59,432 bases of DNA, taken from positions 1 to 59,432 of the forward strand of contig JAPWKG010000023.1 of NCBI GenBank assembly GCA_028283625.1. Reading direction: 5' to 3'. The stretch comes from Acidobacteriaceae bacterium. GTDB lineage: Bacteria; Acidobacteriota; Terriglobia; Terriglobales; Acidobacteriaceae. Below, one piece after another: positions 8,497 through 16,610 of the stretch; position 1 is the stretch's first letter; every line of letters starts with the position of its first letter. The notes under the pieces were generated by a model, which was not told where the DNA came from, made no database searches, and worked only from the letters and a program-made list of their open reading frames with translations. Both the position numbers and the translations under genes were made by a program.

Positions 8497-9732
8497 TTAG
8501 GTGCGAGCAGAAAGCGGGATCGGATCTTTGCGTTTCCCCACGGGGGTCCAGCCGAAGAAGGTAATCAACGCCGCAAGGGCAATTACGCCGGCGATCATGA
8601 GGCAGCAGGCGGTCCAGCCGCCGTGGCGAATCGCCAATCCCGGCAACATGCCCCCCAGGGTGCCTCCCAGGTAGTAAACGCATATGTACATTCCGGCAGC
8701 GGAGACGCGCCCTCCGGAAGGCGCGGCATCGCGAAGGAAGCTGTTGGCGCAGGTCTGCGCGATGAAGACGCAGGAGCTGGTGAGTGCGAGCCCGGCAGCG
8801 ATGACCGGCAGCGATGGGATCAACGTGGTCAGGATGCCGGTAATACCAACTCCTGTTGCCACCAGCATGCCCGAGCGCAGGCCGATACGTGCGAGCACCT
8901 GCCCCATGGCCAGTGTCGAAAGAAGACCCACCAGGTAGACCGCAAAGATCTGGCTGAGCCGCGCCGTCGACAGATTGAACGGTGGTGCGGCCAGATGGAA
9001 CGTAACGAAGCTGAAGGTAGAGACCAGCGTGAAGAGCATGCAGAAGCCGATGCCGAAGGTGGCTAGCAGCCGCGGGTTGCGCAGGTTTGCCAACACGGGG
9101 GCCCAGATCGAGTGAATCTGTTGGGCGTGGCGATGCCGTGCCGCAGGCAACAGGGCAGCTGTCACAGCGGCTCCTAGAAAGCCTCCCAGCGAGAGCGCAA
9201 AGAAGACCATATGCCAGCCGTAATGCTGCGCAATGATGCCTCCGAGAAAACGTCCGGTAAAACCACCGAAGACCGTACCCGCCACATAACTGCTCATCAC
9301 CCGCGGTACCTCCAGCGCAGGAAACTCGTCCGTGATGTACGCAATGGTCAGGATGAAGATGCCGGGGGTGGCAAGCCCTTGCAGCAGGCGTCCCAGCGCC
9401 AGCGTGTGCAGGGAGTATGCTTTGCCGGTCAGCATGGTGATGGTCGCAAGCAGCAGCATGCTGAAGACGATGGCGCGCTTGCGGGGAAGGCGCTCGCCAA
9501 AGAGTGCCAGTACCATGGCGGAAACGGCAACACCGATGGTTGAGGCGCTGACCGTGATCCCTACCTGCGTCTCGCTTACCTTGAAGAGGTGGGAGAGCAT
9601 GGGCAGCATCGGCTGCGTGCAGTACAGATTAAGAAACGCTGTGGTTCCGCAGAAAAAGACAGCCAGTAGTTTGGAGACACCAACCGGCTGCGCGATTGGC
9701 GGGGTAGGTCGAGGTTGTGCGGTGTTGGACAT
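8497..9732 (-). CDS. MFS transporter (YnfM-like)
   Basis: 411 residues with twelve predicted membrane helices and the MFS loop motif LFGERLPRKRAIVF between helices 2 and 3. The N-terminal pattern FFCGTTAFLNLYCTQPMLPML and a helix 4-5 region with AYITDEFP resemble the YnfM group of drug/metabolite exporters. The substrate cannot be predicted. It is convergent with the aldo/keto reductase. It lies downstream of aspS on the same strand but is separated by a strong terminator, so it is probably transcribed alone. Confidence 0.82.
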   Translation of the reverse strand: MSNTAQPRPTPPIAQPVGVSKLLAVFFCGTTAFLNLYCTQPMLPMLSHLFKVSETQVGITVSASTIGVAVSAMVLALFGERLPRKRAIVFSMLLLATITMLTGKAYSLHTLALGRLLQGLATPGIFILTIAYITDEFPALEVPRVMSSYVAGTVFGGFTGRFLGGIIAQHYGWHMVFFALSLGGFLGAAVTAALLPAARHRHAQQIHSIWAPVLANLRNPRLLATFGIGFCMLFTLVSTFSFVTFHLAAPPFNLSTARLSQIFAVYLVGLLSTLAMGQVLARIGLRSGMLVATGVGITGILTTLIPSLPVIAAGLALTSSCVFIAQTCANSFLRDAAPSGGRVSAAGMYICVYYLGGTLGGMLPGLAIRHGGWTACCLMIAGVIALAALITFFGWTPVGKRKDPIPLSART

Positions 9733-9785
9733 CTGGTTTGAGCCTAACGAATTCGATGGACGCTGCAGCTGTCCAGACTCAACGG

Positions 9786-9824
9786 AAAAAACGATGGGCA
9801 GCGGCTATCGCACACTGCCCATCG
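9786..9824 (-). terminator. Intrinsic terminator of aspS
   Basis: A perfect 10-bp stem (9792-9801 with 9815-9824) is followed on the minus strand by six T residues (9786-9791 read in complement). It starts 25 bases after the aspS stop, a textbook rho-independent terminator. Confidence 0.9.
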
Positions 9825-9848
9825 GGGATTTACGGTTCTGGAGGCGGT

Positions 9849-11708
9849 TTAGGCCTTGTGTACGATCCGCAGATTCAAATCACGCAGCTGCTGTTCATTT
9901 GCCGGGCTCGGTGCATCCACCATCAGATCGATCGCCTTTGCCGTCTTCGGGAACGCGATGACCTCACGCAGCGAGCTTGCGCCTGCGAGGATCATCACGA
10001 TGCGGTCGAGGCCGAGCGCAATGCCGCCGTGCGGAGGCGTGCCGTATTCCAGGGCGTCGAGGAAGAAGCCGAAGCGCTCCTTGGCTTCCTCATCGCTCAT
10101 GCCCAGCGAGCGGAAGATCTCCGCCTGCACGTCCTGGCGGTGGATACGGATGGAGCCGGAGCCGAGCTCGAGGCCGTTCAGTACGACGTCATACGCCAGC
10201 GCGCGCACCGAACCCTTGTCGTTATAGAGCGCTCCGCTCTTGATGTCTTCCTCATGCGGCGAGGTGAACGGATGGTGCGCCGCGTCCCAACGCTTGTGCT
10301 CCTCGTTCCACTCGTACATCGGGAAGTCGGTTACCCAGAGGAACTTGTAGTCGGCGGCGGTGCCGGTCTGCTCGAAGAGCTTGTGCTTGTCCGCGTACTT
10401 CTTGGCGAGATCGAGACGAAGCTGGCCGACGCGCTTGGGAATCCACTGGCGGTCGAAATTCCACATCGCTGGCGTGCCGGGCTTGGGCGTGATGACGACG
10501 ATGAGGTCTTCGGTGGTGAGGCTTTCGCCGTTGAAGACCACGGTGGTCGGCGTTCAGCTTCGCACCGATCTCTTCTGCCAGCGGCACGAACTGCTTCGTT
10601 GGTGCGCAGACGCGTGAGGTCGAGCATATCGAGGCCGCTCTCGCCGAAGCTGGTGCGAATCTCAGCCAGCAGCGCCTTGCGTGCGAGCCGGAGAGTTCGC
10701 CAACACTTGGGAATGGTGAAGCCGTAGACGGGCAGCGTGGGGTCGACCTTGAGCGTTACGCGAAGATCAGCGTCGAGTACGTCGCTGAGGTTCACCATGG
10801 CTGGCAGGCGCATGTCCGGCTTGTCGATGCCGTACTTGCGGATCGCCTCGTCGTAGGTCATCTGCAGGAAGGGCGTGTTGATCATCTGATGCCTGCGGCT
10901 TCGAACGCCGCGCGGAGGAAGCGCTCGGCGACGCCGAAGACTGTTTCCTGCGTGGGGAAGCTGATTTCCAGATCGATCTGCGTGAACTCCGGCTGGCGGT
11001 CGGCGCGGAGGTCTTCGTCGCGGAAGCAGCGTGCGATCTGGAAGTAGCGGTCGAAGCCGCCGATCATCAAAATCTGCTTGAAGATCTGCGGCGACTGCGG
11101 CAGCGCGTAGAACTCGCCAGTGTGAACGCGCGAAGGAACGAGGTAGTCGCGTGCGCCTTCGGGCGTGGAGCGCGTCAGCAGCGGCGTTTCCACTTCGAGG
11201 AAGCCTTCGCCGGAGAGTTGCGCGCGGATGGCCTGCGCGACTTTGTGACGGACGAGGAAGTTGTGCTGCATCTCCGGGCGGCGCAGGTCGAGATAGCGGT
11301 ACTGCAGGCGCAGTTCTTCGTTGCCGATGGCTGTCTTCCGCGGGCGAGAACGGCGGCGTCTTTGCGTCTGAGAGCAGCAGCAGCTCTGGAGCAGACGACT
11401 TCAATGTCGCCGGTGGGCATGTTCGGATTCTTGAGGCCTTCGCCGCGCTCGCGGACCTTGCCGCGCACGGCCACGACGAACTCGGGGCGCGAGGTCTCAG
11501 CCTTCAGGTGAGCTTCGGTGGAGTCGCTCTTGTCGAAGACGACCTGGGTGATGCCGGTGCGGTCGCGGAGGTCGAGGAAGATCAGGTCGCCGTGGTCGCG
11601 GCGACGATTCACCCATCCCATGAGGATGACGGTAGAGCCAGCGTCGGATGCGCGCAGTTCGCCCAGTTTGTGCGAGCGCTGCAGATTGCCTAAAAAGTCC
11701 AGTGTCAC
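9849..11708 (-). pseudogene. aspS: Aspartyl-tRNA synthetase, reading frame broken by about five indels
   Basis: Read piecewise, the gene gives a complete bacterial AspRS of about 620 residues. The pieces are an N-terminal OB fold (MGWVNRRRDHGDLIFLDLRD), motif 2 ([20 protein letters not shown]), the bacterial GAD insertion, and motif 3 ([14 protein letters not shown]). The pieces lie in three frames, with changes near 11396, 11332, 10886, 10582 and 10548. Each can be repaired by an indel of one or two bases except perhaps 10582. The start is probably the GTG at 11708 (VTLDFLGNLQRSHKLGEL), matching the usual family start. No region is missing and codon use is normal between breaks. Because the enzyme is essential unless duplicated, I read this as sequence error, not decay. 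It charges tRNA-Asp. Confidence 0.9.
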
Positions 11709-11764
11709 AGTGCTTCCATTGTACGGAAAACGGGCGTATCGCGCGGCGTGCCCGGCGTTGCACA

Positions 11765-12190
11765 ATGATGTCCATGAGCTCGAATACGTCTTTGTTCACC
11801 CCGCGAGAAGCTGCCCGAATGCTTGGCATCAGTTATCCCACCATCAAGCAATGGATTCTTAGCGGAAAGCTGGATACGACTCAGACGCCTGGAGGCCACC
11901 ACCGGGTCTCGGCTGTGGCGATGAAGTCGTTTTTGGCTCGCGACGCTGCGCGTCCTGACACGCAGAACCGCGAGCGTTTTCGCCGTGTTTCCGGAAGAAA
12001 TCAGCTTTTGGGCAAGGTGGTAAGCGTGCGGATTGAAGGGCTCATGGCGCAGATTGTGGTTTCGGTCGGCGATCAGGAGGTTTCGAGCATCATCACGGCT
12101 GACGCCGCGCGTGAGCTCGGGCTCAGAAAAGGGGACACGGTTGCTGCGCTGGTGAAGTCCACCGATGTGATGATCGAACGGTATGAGTAA
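11765..12190 (+). CDS. HTH-TOBE regulator, probable molybdate/tungstate-responsive protein
   Basis: 141 residues. An N-terminal MerR/excisionase-type helix-turn-helix (FTPREAARMLGISYPTIK, then GKLDTTQTPGGHHRV) is followed by a C-terminal molbindin/TOBE domain (about residues 78-141). The latter shows RNQLLGKVVSVRIEGLMAQIVV and ends in LVKSTDVMIERYE. TOBE domains of this kind bind molybdate or tungstate oxyanions, so a ModE-like sensor-regulator is likely, though no mod genes are nearby. ATG at 11765 was chosen; a second ATG follows directly. It is divergent from aspS, with about 56 bases between starts, so the promoters must be packed together. Confidence 0.78.
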   Translation: MMSMSSNTSLFTPREAARMLGISYPTIKQWILSGKLDTTQTPGGHHRVSAVAMKSFLARDAARPDTQNRERFRRVSGRNQLLGKVVSVRIEGLMAQIVVSVGDQEVSSIITADAARELGLRKGDTVAALVKSTDVMIERYE

Positions 12191-12232
12191 GACTGTGCGT
12201 TATTCGGTGCGTTGGCCGAGCCTCGCAGGCGT

Positions 12233-13327
12233 TTAGGCCGGGCCACCGGTTGCAGGGGGCTTGGCCGTTAGCCGGTCGTAGATTCGTGCCGTAGCCAGCC
12301 AAAGTCCGTCGATGGTCAGAGCCAGCGCGCCGCCGATCACCGTGTTCATCAGGCGCAGATGGGCTGCAGTGTATTCGCTGAAGCCGCCGAAGCGGAAGAG
12401 GAAGACGATGTACAGCGTGATCGCCATGGAAAAGATCGCGTAGTTGACCGCCTGCAGTGAATAGCTGGTCATGGCCGCGAGCATGACCATGACGCCCAGC
12501 AGGGGAAGCGGCCAGTGATGCCACGTGTGGGCCAGCACAAAGGAAATCGTCACGCCGGAGATGGTGCCGACCACGCGCGCCAGCGAGCGGGAGATCGTTC
12601 CCGTCCACTGCTGCTTCAGGCAGAGCAGCGCGGTCATCGGAATCCAGTAGCCGTTGCGCAGGTGCAGCTCCCGGTAAAGCGCGGTGGCGACTACGATCGT
12701 CACAAGCTGTCGCGAGCTGTAGGAGAGGGTGCTCGACCCCCAGGCCATATGCTCCGGCAGAGAGCGCACGTAGGCTTGTGTCCGCGCCAGCGTAGCCTTC
12801 CACAGAGGGGTGCTGTACTGCGTCGTATCTCGCAGCCGGAAGAGCAGATGGATGCCGATTTGCAGTATGCCGCCGGTCAGCACCATGGTGGCGCGTCCGG
12901 CCGCCAGGCGTGGACCGTTGGGGAAGTAGGTGGCGACGACCAGGTAGACCGCGGCCTGTTGGCCGATCCATCCTGCCGAGGCGCCGAAGGCTGAGAGCAG
13001 CCCGTAGTTCAGCCCGGCCAGAGCGACCACGACCAGCACCGCCGGGGTCCACTCCGCGCTTAGGCTGCCGAGAAAGGCCGCAGAGCAGATCGTCAGGGTT
13101 GCAACCATCATGCTCAGGATGCGTGAGCCCAGGGCAGGATGAAAGACCGCAAACCCAGCCGTAAATGCACCACCCGCCGCGATGGCGCCAGCCGCGTTGT
13201 GGCCTGTAAGCACGCCCAGCAGCAGGCAGAGTCCAATGGCAAGCATCGCCACAAGACCTTCGTGCGTCGTGCGTTGCGCCCAGGGAGTGACGAGCGTGTC
13301 GGCGGAGATTTCGTTCAAATAAGCCAT
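12233..13327 (-). CDS. FUSC family (fusaric-acid-resistance-like) membrane protein
   Basis: 364 residues with two blocks of membrane helices. The first holds AMLAIGLCLLLGVLTG. The second starts at QLVTIVVATALYRELHLRNGYWIPM, the conserved FUSC segment with the Y-W-(I/A)-P-M signature, followed by RVVGTISGV. Members are linked to aromatic-acid efflux and often pair with membrane-fusion proteins, but none is seen here. It is shorter than the roughly 650-residue AaeB/PET proteins, matching the compact single-unit version. It is convergent with the TOBE regulator. Confidence 0.78.
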   Translation of the reverse strand: MAYLNEISADTLVTPWAQRTTHEGLVAMLAIGLCLLLGVLTGHNAAGAIAAGGAFTAGFAVFHPALGSRILSMMVATLTICSAAFLGSLSAEWTPAVLVVVALAGLNYGLLSAFGASAGWIGQQAAVYLVVATYFPNGPRLAAGRATMVLTGGILQIGIHLLFRLRDTTQYSTPLWKATLARTQAYVRSLPEHMAWGSSTLSYSSRQLVTIVVATALYRELHLRNGYWIPMTALLCLKQQWTGTISRSLARVVGTISGVTISFVLAHTWHHWPLPLLGVMVMLAAMTSYSLQAVNYAIFSMAITLYIVFLFRFGGFSEYTAAHLRLMNTVIGGALALTIDGLWLATARIYDRLTAKPPATGGPA

Positions 13328-13356
13328 GCAGTAAGAGACCTGCTCCGAAAACCCGT

Positions 13357-13396
13357 CTTCCCGGAGCTCCTGTTATCGACGACAGAAACCGGGAAG
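13357..13396 (-). terminator. Hairpin after hisS
   Basis: Inverted repeat CTTCCCGG/CCGGGAAG (13357-13364 with 13389-13396), with extra CTGT/ACAG pairing inside. It is placed just downstream of the hisS stop on the minus strand; a GGGTTTT stretch follows. Confidence 0.6.
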
Positions 13397-13426
13397 CGTC
13401 ACGCCCCGCGGCGCAAAATTCTGTCG

Positions 13427-14752
13427 CTAGGCGCCAGCCTGCAACGCAGTTGCCAGCTCTGCCGCTGCAATCTTGGTTTGCTCACCGTTGCTGAAGTTCT
13501 TCACGGTATAGATGCCATTGGCCACTTCATCTTCCCCGACAAGGACAATCGAGCGCGCCAGTTTATCGGCGGTATCGAAGCTCTTGCGCAGCTTGAAGCT
13601 GCCATCGCCCACGTCTACCGTCAGCCCTGCTTTACGCAGGTCATGCGCGAGCTTCAGTGCGGCAGGATTTTGCTCCTTGCCGAGCGGAGCCACATAGGCG
13701 TCGAGCTTCGGTTCGGCTACGGTTGTGCCCGCGGCGGCTGCATCTGCCTCAGCCTGCGCCTGCAGCGTCAGAATCAGGCGATCTTCGCCGATGGCAAAGC
13801 CAATGCCGGGCGCACGCGGGCCGCCGAGCATCTCGCTTAGGCCGTCGTAACGTCCGCCGCCGAGCAGCGCGTTCTGCGTTCCCAGACCGGTCGTCACGGT
13901 GAACTCAAAGGTCGTGCGGGTGTAGTAGTCGAGCCCGCGCACCAGTCGCGGATTAATCGTGTACGCCACGCCGCAGGCATCCAGAGCAGCCTTGACCTGC
14001 TCGAAGTGCTCGCGTGACTCCTCACCGAGGTAGTCGGCGATCTTGGGCAGGCCGTTGATGATCTCCTGATCGTTTTCGTCCTTGCTGTCGAGCACGCGCA
14101 GCGGATTCAGGTCGGCACGGCGCTGGTTGTCCTCACAGAGCAGGTGCTTGACCGGCTGCAGAGCCTCGCGCAGTGCGGCGTTGTAGCGCGCGCGGTCGTC
14201 TGCGTTGCCAACGGAGTTCAGCTCCAGCTTCCAGCCGCGGATACCCAGTTCGTCGAGCATCGAGGCCAGCATTTCCAGAATCTCTGCATCGCGCAGCGGC
14301 GACTCAGCACCGGAAGACTGTGGGCCAATAACCTCGGCGCCGATCTGCCAGAACTGGCGATAGCGACCACGCTGTGGACGCTCGCGGCGGAACTGCGGCC
14401 CAATGTAGTAGAGCTTCTGCAGCGCACCGGTTTCGCCCAGCTTGTGCTCAATGTAAGCGCGCACGACGCCGGCGGTGTTTTCTGGCCGAAGAGTCAGCGA
14501 CTGCGCTTTTTCGCTGGCCGCGCGGGCGCGGTCTTCCCAGGTGAACATCTCTTTGCTGACGATGTCGGTTTCTTCGCCGACGCCGCGTGCGAAGAGCTCC
14601 GTGGTTTCGAGCACAGGGGTGCGGATCTCACCGAAGCCGTAGCGTGTAAAGACGGCGCGGGCGGTCGTTTCAACACGGTTCCAGAGCGGAGTTTGGTCGG
14701 GAAGAAGGTCGCGCGTACCGCGGACTGCTTTTAGGGTTGCGTTGCTTGCCAT
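13427..14752 (-). CDS. hisS: Histidyl-tRNA synthetase
   Basis: 441 residues, a full class II HisRS. Motif 1 region VRGTRDLLPDQ is at the start, motif 2 FRRERPQRGRYRQFWQ at about residue 125, and the histidine-specific signatures RGLDYYTRTTFE and GGGRYDGL in the middle. A C-terminal anticodon-binding HGTP domain (DAYVAPLGKEQNPAAL onward) completes it. It charges tRNA-His with histidine. The ATG at 14752 gives the expected MASNATLKAVRGTRD; an AAGGTG stretch immediately precedes it. A TTG further up (14770) is also possible. It is intact, unlike aspS 2 kb away. Confidence 0.96.
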   Translation of the reverse strand: MASNATLKAVRGTRDLLPDQTPLWNRVETTARAVFTRYGFGEIRTPVLETTELFARGVGEETDIVSKEMFTWEDRARAASEKAQSLTLRPENTAGVVRAYIEHKLGETGALQKLYYIGPQFRRERPQRGRYRQFWQIGAEVIGPQSSGAESPLRDAEILEMLASMLDELGIRGWKLELNSVGNADDRARYNAALREALQPVKHLLCEDNQRRADLNPLRVLDSKDENDQEIINGLPKIADYLGEESREHFEQVKAALDACGVAYTINPRLVRGLDYYTRTTFEFTVTTGLGTQNALLGGGRYDGLSEMLGGPRAPGIGFAIGEDRLILTLQAQAEADAAAAGTTVAEPKLDAYVAPLGKEQNPAALKLAHDLRKAGLTVDVGDGSFKLRKSFDTADKLARSIVLVGEDEVANGIYTVKNFSNGEQTKIAAAELATALQAGA

Positions 14753-14862
14753 CACCTTCAAGTTTAGCAATGCCTCTGCGAAAAGAAGCGGCCTGCGTCG
14801 GTGAGCGCTTGGAGGCGGCCGTCACCAATGCAGGCCGGGGCAATGCTTCTGTGCCTGCGAGC

Positions 14863-15318
14863 TCAATCCCCGAAGTTGGGCACGATATTTTCCGTAGCCT
14901 TGGCGATGTCTTTGTCCTGTTGCGCCACATCCCACCAGATGCCGAGGCCGATCGCCAGCGGAATGATCGCTGCGGCTGCACCGCACAATACGTCGCGCTC
15001 ATGCAGAATCCACGAGAGAAAGAAGAAGAATGCGATCAGGCCTGCTGAGGAGGCCAGCAGAATGCTCGCGGCCAGGCGCAGGTTCGCGCGGCGGCGCACC
15101 ATCGACTGTGTCGGCTTGCCGTGCGTGATCGCAAGCTCTTCCGGCGTCGGAGGAATTGGCACACCGCTGGCGATTGCCGCCAGGCGCTCCTGGCTTTGGA
15201 CGCGTCGCTTCTGCACTTCCGCCCATCCGCTTGCCACCGACATCCCGAGGATCATCGCGCAACCGGCAACGGGGACGATGAACGGGCTGTTTGCTACTTC
15301 GCCGATGTGTTCCAACAT
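14863..15318 (-). CDS. DUF6249-like membrane protein
   Basis: 151 residues. There is an N-terminal helix (PFIVPVAGCAMILGMSV), a basic, Gln/Arg-rich cytoplasmic stretch with RLAAIASGVPIPPTPEEL, and two more helices (residues about 80-125). Small proteins with the RLAAIAxGxPxP motif are widespread in Bacteroidota and Acidobacteriota (DUF6249, as I recall), often beside ECF sigma factors and anti-sigma proteins. It starts at ATG 15318 after AAGGAG. It is divergent from an ECF sigma gene and shares a symmetric promoter region with it, so it is probably a sigma-factor target. Confidence 0.7.
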   Translation of the reverse strand: MLEHIGEVANSPFIVPVAGCAMILGMSVASGWAEVQKRRVQSQERLAAIASGVPIPPTPEELAITHGKPTQSMVRRRANLRLAASILLASSAGLIAFFFFLSWILHERDVLCGAAAAIIPLAIGLGIWWDVAQQDKDIAKATENIVPNFGD

Positions 15319-15373
15319 GATGGTTCTCCTTAGGGCCGGCCCTCTGCCGGTCGTTTTCGTTTACGCTGCGCTT

Positions 15374-15400
15374 GGACTGCGGCAGTTTTCGAAAGTTTCA
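15374..15400 (-). promoter_or_regulatory. Predicted ECF promoter of the DUF6249-like gene
   Basis: On the minus strand TGAAACTT (15393-15400) is followed after exactly 13 bases by CAGTCC (15374-15379). This fits an ECF-type -35 (GAAACTT) and -10 (GTCC). The same two boxes with the same 13-base gap occur in the opposite direction for the sigma gene. Confidence 0.6.
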
Positions 15401-15424
15401 GTCGCTTGCGTGAAACTTTTCGAA
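15388..15424. repeat. Near-perfect inverted repeat between divergent ECF promoters
   Basis: TTCGAAAGTTTCA (15388-15400) is mirrored by TGAAACTTTTCGAA (15411-15424) around a 10-base centre, with one base indel. Each arm contains the -35 box of one of the two divergent predicted promoters. Confidence 0.7.
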
Positions 15425-15437
15425 CCTCGCTCAGTCC
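15411..15437 (+). promoter_or_regulatory. Predicted ECF promoter of the sigma-factor operon
   Basis: TGAAACTT (15411-15418), 13 bases, CAGTCC (15432-15437); start codon 35 bases further on. It is identical in boxes and spacing to the divergent promoter, suggesting that the encoded sigma factor drives itself and its neighbour. Confidence 0.6.
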
Positions 15438-15471
15438 TAGGCGCGTAGAGTGGTCGCAACATCCCCACGGT

Positions 15472-16179
15472 ATGGCAAAAGACCTTACATCGCCGGAGAA
15501 CTTTACGATGCTGGTGCGTGAGCATCAGGCGGCGGTCTTTCGTACACTCAGCCGCCTTACCGGGCCGGGGGCGCATGTTGAGGATCTTGCGCAGGAAGCG
15601 TTTCTCCGGCTCTACCGCGCGTTGCCGGAGTTTCGTGGCGATGCGGCGATCAGTACCTATCTCTATCGCATCGTCGTCAACCTTGCTCAGGACGAGTGGA
15701 AGCGCCGCCGCCGGGAGCGCGGTGTCTTTGCCGCAGCACCGGAGAGCGCGGAAGAAGAGGAGGCGTCGGTGAGCTGGATGGAAAACCTGCCGGGCGATGC
15801 GCTGCTGGAGCATGCGCGTAACCCGGAGCAGAGGCTCAACGATGCCCATGTAGCTCTTGCTGTGAACGAGGAGCTGGCGCGCCTGCCGGAGATGGAGCGT
15901 GCCGTGCTGGTGCTCTATCACCAGGAGGAGGTGAGCTACGAGGGCATTGCTTCAGCGTTGTCTCTGCCGGTGAATACGGTGAGGACACATCTGCATCGTG
16001 GACGAAAGCGGCTGGGAGACCGGGTTCGAGCACGGCTTGGATCGGGGCTGGGATCGAGTCGAGCCTCAACTCCCGCAGCATCGGCCGCCAGCAGTGTTCA
16101 CCCCGCCGAGAGCTCGCCCGGTAGCCCTGTTCCTGCATCAGCCACCGTACCCATTGCGTCCGCAGGAGGGAGAGCATGA
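15472..16179 (+). CDS. ECF RNA polymerase sigma factor
   Basis: 235 residues. Region 2 shows EDLAQEAFLRLYRALPEF and TYLYRIVVNLAQDEWKRRRR; region 4 shows LPEMERAVLVLYHQEEVSY then the helix-turn-helix ALSLPVNTVRTHLHRGRKRL. An unusual 40-residue Ser/Ala/Pro-rich tail follows. It directs RNA polymerase to special promoters. ATG 15472 was chosen because it lies after the predicted promoter and gives the usual family start. The stop overlaps the next start (ATGA), so the small membrane protein downstream is co-translated and is the natural candidate anti-sigma partner. Self-activation through the TGAAACTT promoter is likely. Confidence 0.88.
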   Translation: MAKDLTSPENFTMLVREHQAAVFRTLSRLTGPGAHVEDLAQEAFLRLYRALPEFRGDAAISTYLYRIVVNLAQDEWKRRRRERGVFAAAPESAEEEEASVSWMENLPGDALLEHARNPEQRLNDAHVALAVNEELARLPEMERAVLVLYHQEEVSYEGIASALSLPVNTVRTHLHRGRKRLGDRVRARLGSGLGSSRASTPAASAASSVHPAESSPGSPVPASATVPIASAGGRA

Positions 16180-16532
16180 TGTTTTATTCTCGAGAGATGA
16201 AGCCGCTGCGCCTAGAGCCGTTGCGCCAGGACGAGTTTGAGGCCCGTATCGTCGCCGCCCTTGAGCATCAGGTGGAGGCGCCTGCGTTGCCGGAAGATTT
16301 TTCGGCGCGTGTCGTGGCTGCTTTGCCGGCATCGCTTCCCCGGCGCTCCCGTTGGCGTGCTGCGCGCACTTTCTCGATTCTCTCCGGCGTGGTTCTGCTG
16401 GCCGTGATGCTCTGGTGTGCGCCGCGTTCGGTTGCGGGCCTGCAAAGCCCGGCATTTTTCGTGGAATGTGCTGCAACCGCTGCTCTGGCGGTTCTCTCTG
16501 CGATGGTGGCTCGTTTCTGGCGGCATATTTAG
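16176..16532 (+). CDS. Small membrane protein coupled to the ECF sigma factor; candidate anti-sigma
   Basis: 118 residues. The cytoplasmic N-terminal 60 residues contain two short repeats of the type FEARIVAALE and FSARVVAALP; two hydrophobic helices follow (about residues 66-84 and 94-112). It overlaps the sigma gene by four bases (ATGA). There is no HxxxCxxC zinc anti-sigma motif and no long periplasmic sensor. The position strongly suggests an anti-sigma function, but the sequence itself does not show a known anti-sigma fold. I do not recognise a family. Confidence 0.55.
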   Translation: MMFYSREMKPLRLEPLRQDEFEARIVAALEHQVEAPALPEDFSARVVAALPASLPRRSRWRAARTFSILSGVVLLAVMLWCAPRSVAGLQSPAFFVECAATAALAVLSAMVARFWRHI

Positions 16533-16556
16533 CCGGGCAAAAAACTTCCCGCCGAG

Positions 16557-16584
16557 GGAACTTCTTCCGTCAAACGGACGTATC
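16557..16584 (+). promoter_or_regulatory. Predicted second ECF promoter, upstream of the lipoprotein gene
   Basis: GGAACTT (16557-16563), 16 bases, GTATC (16580-16584), in the gap before the lipoprotein gene. GGAACTT-N16-GTAT is a common ECF promoter shape. It differs from the TGAAACTT boxes upstream, so it may use the same or another ECF factor. AGGAG (16596-16600) follows. Confidence 0.45.
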
Positions 16585-16610
16585 TCCCTTTCGATAGGAG
16601 ACTTCTCTTC

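Noticed and set aside
9849..11708. Reading the aspS pieces as several separate small genes
   Set aside because: The pieces give successive AspRS motifs in the right order across frames, so they are one broken gene.
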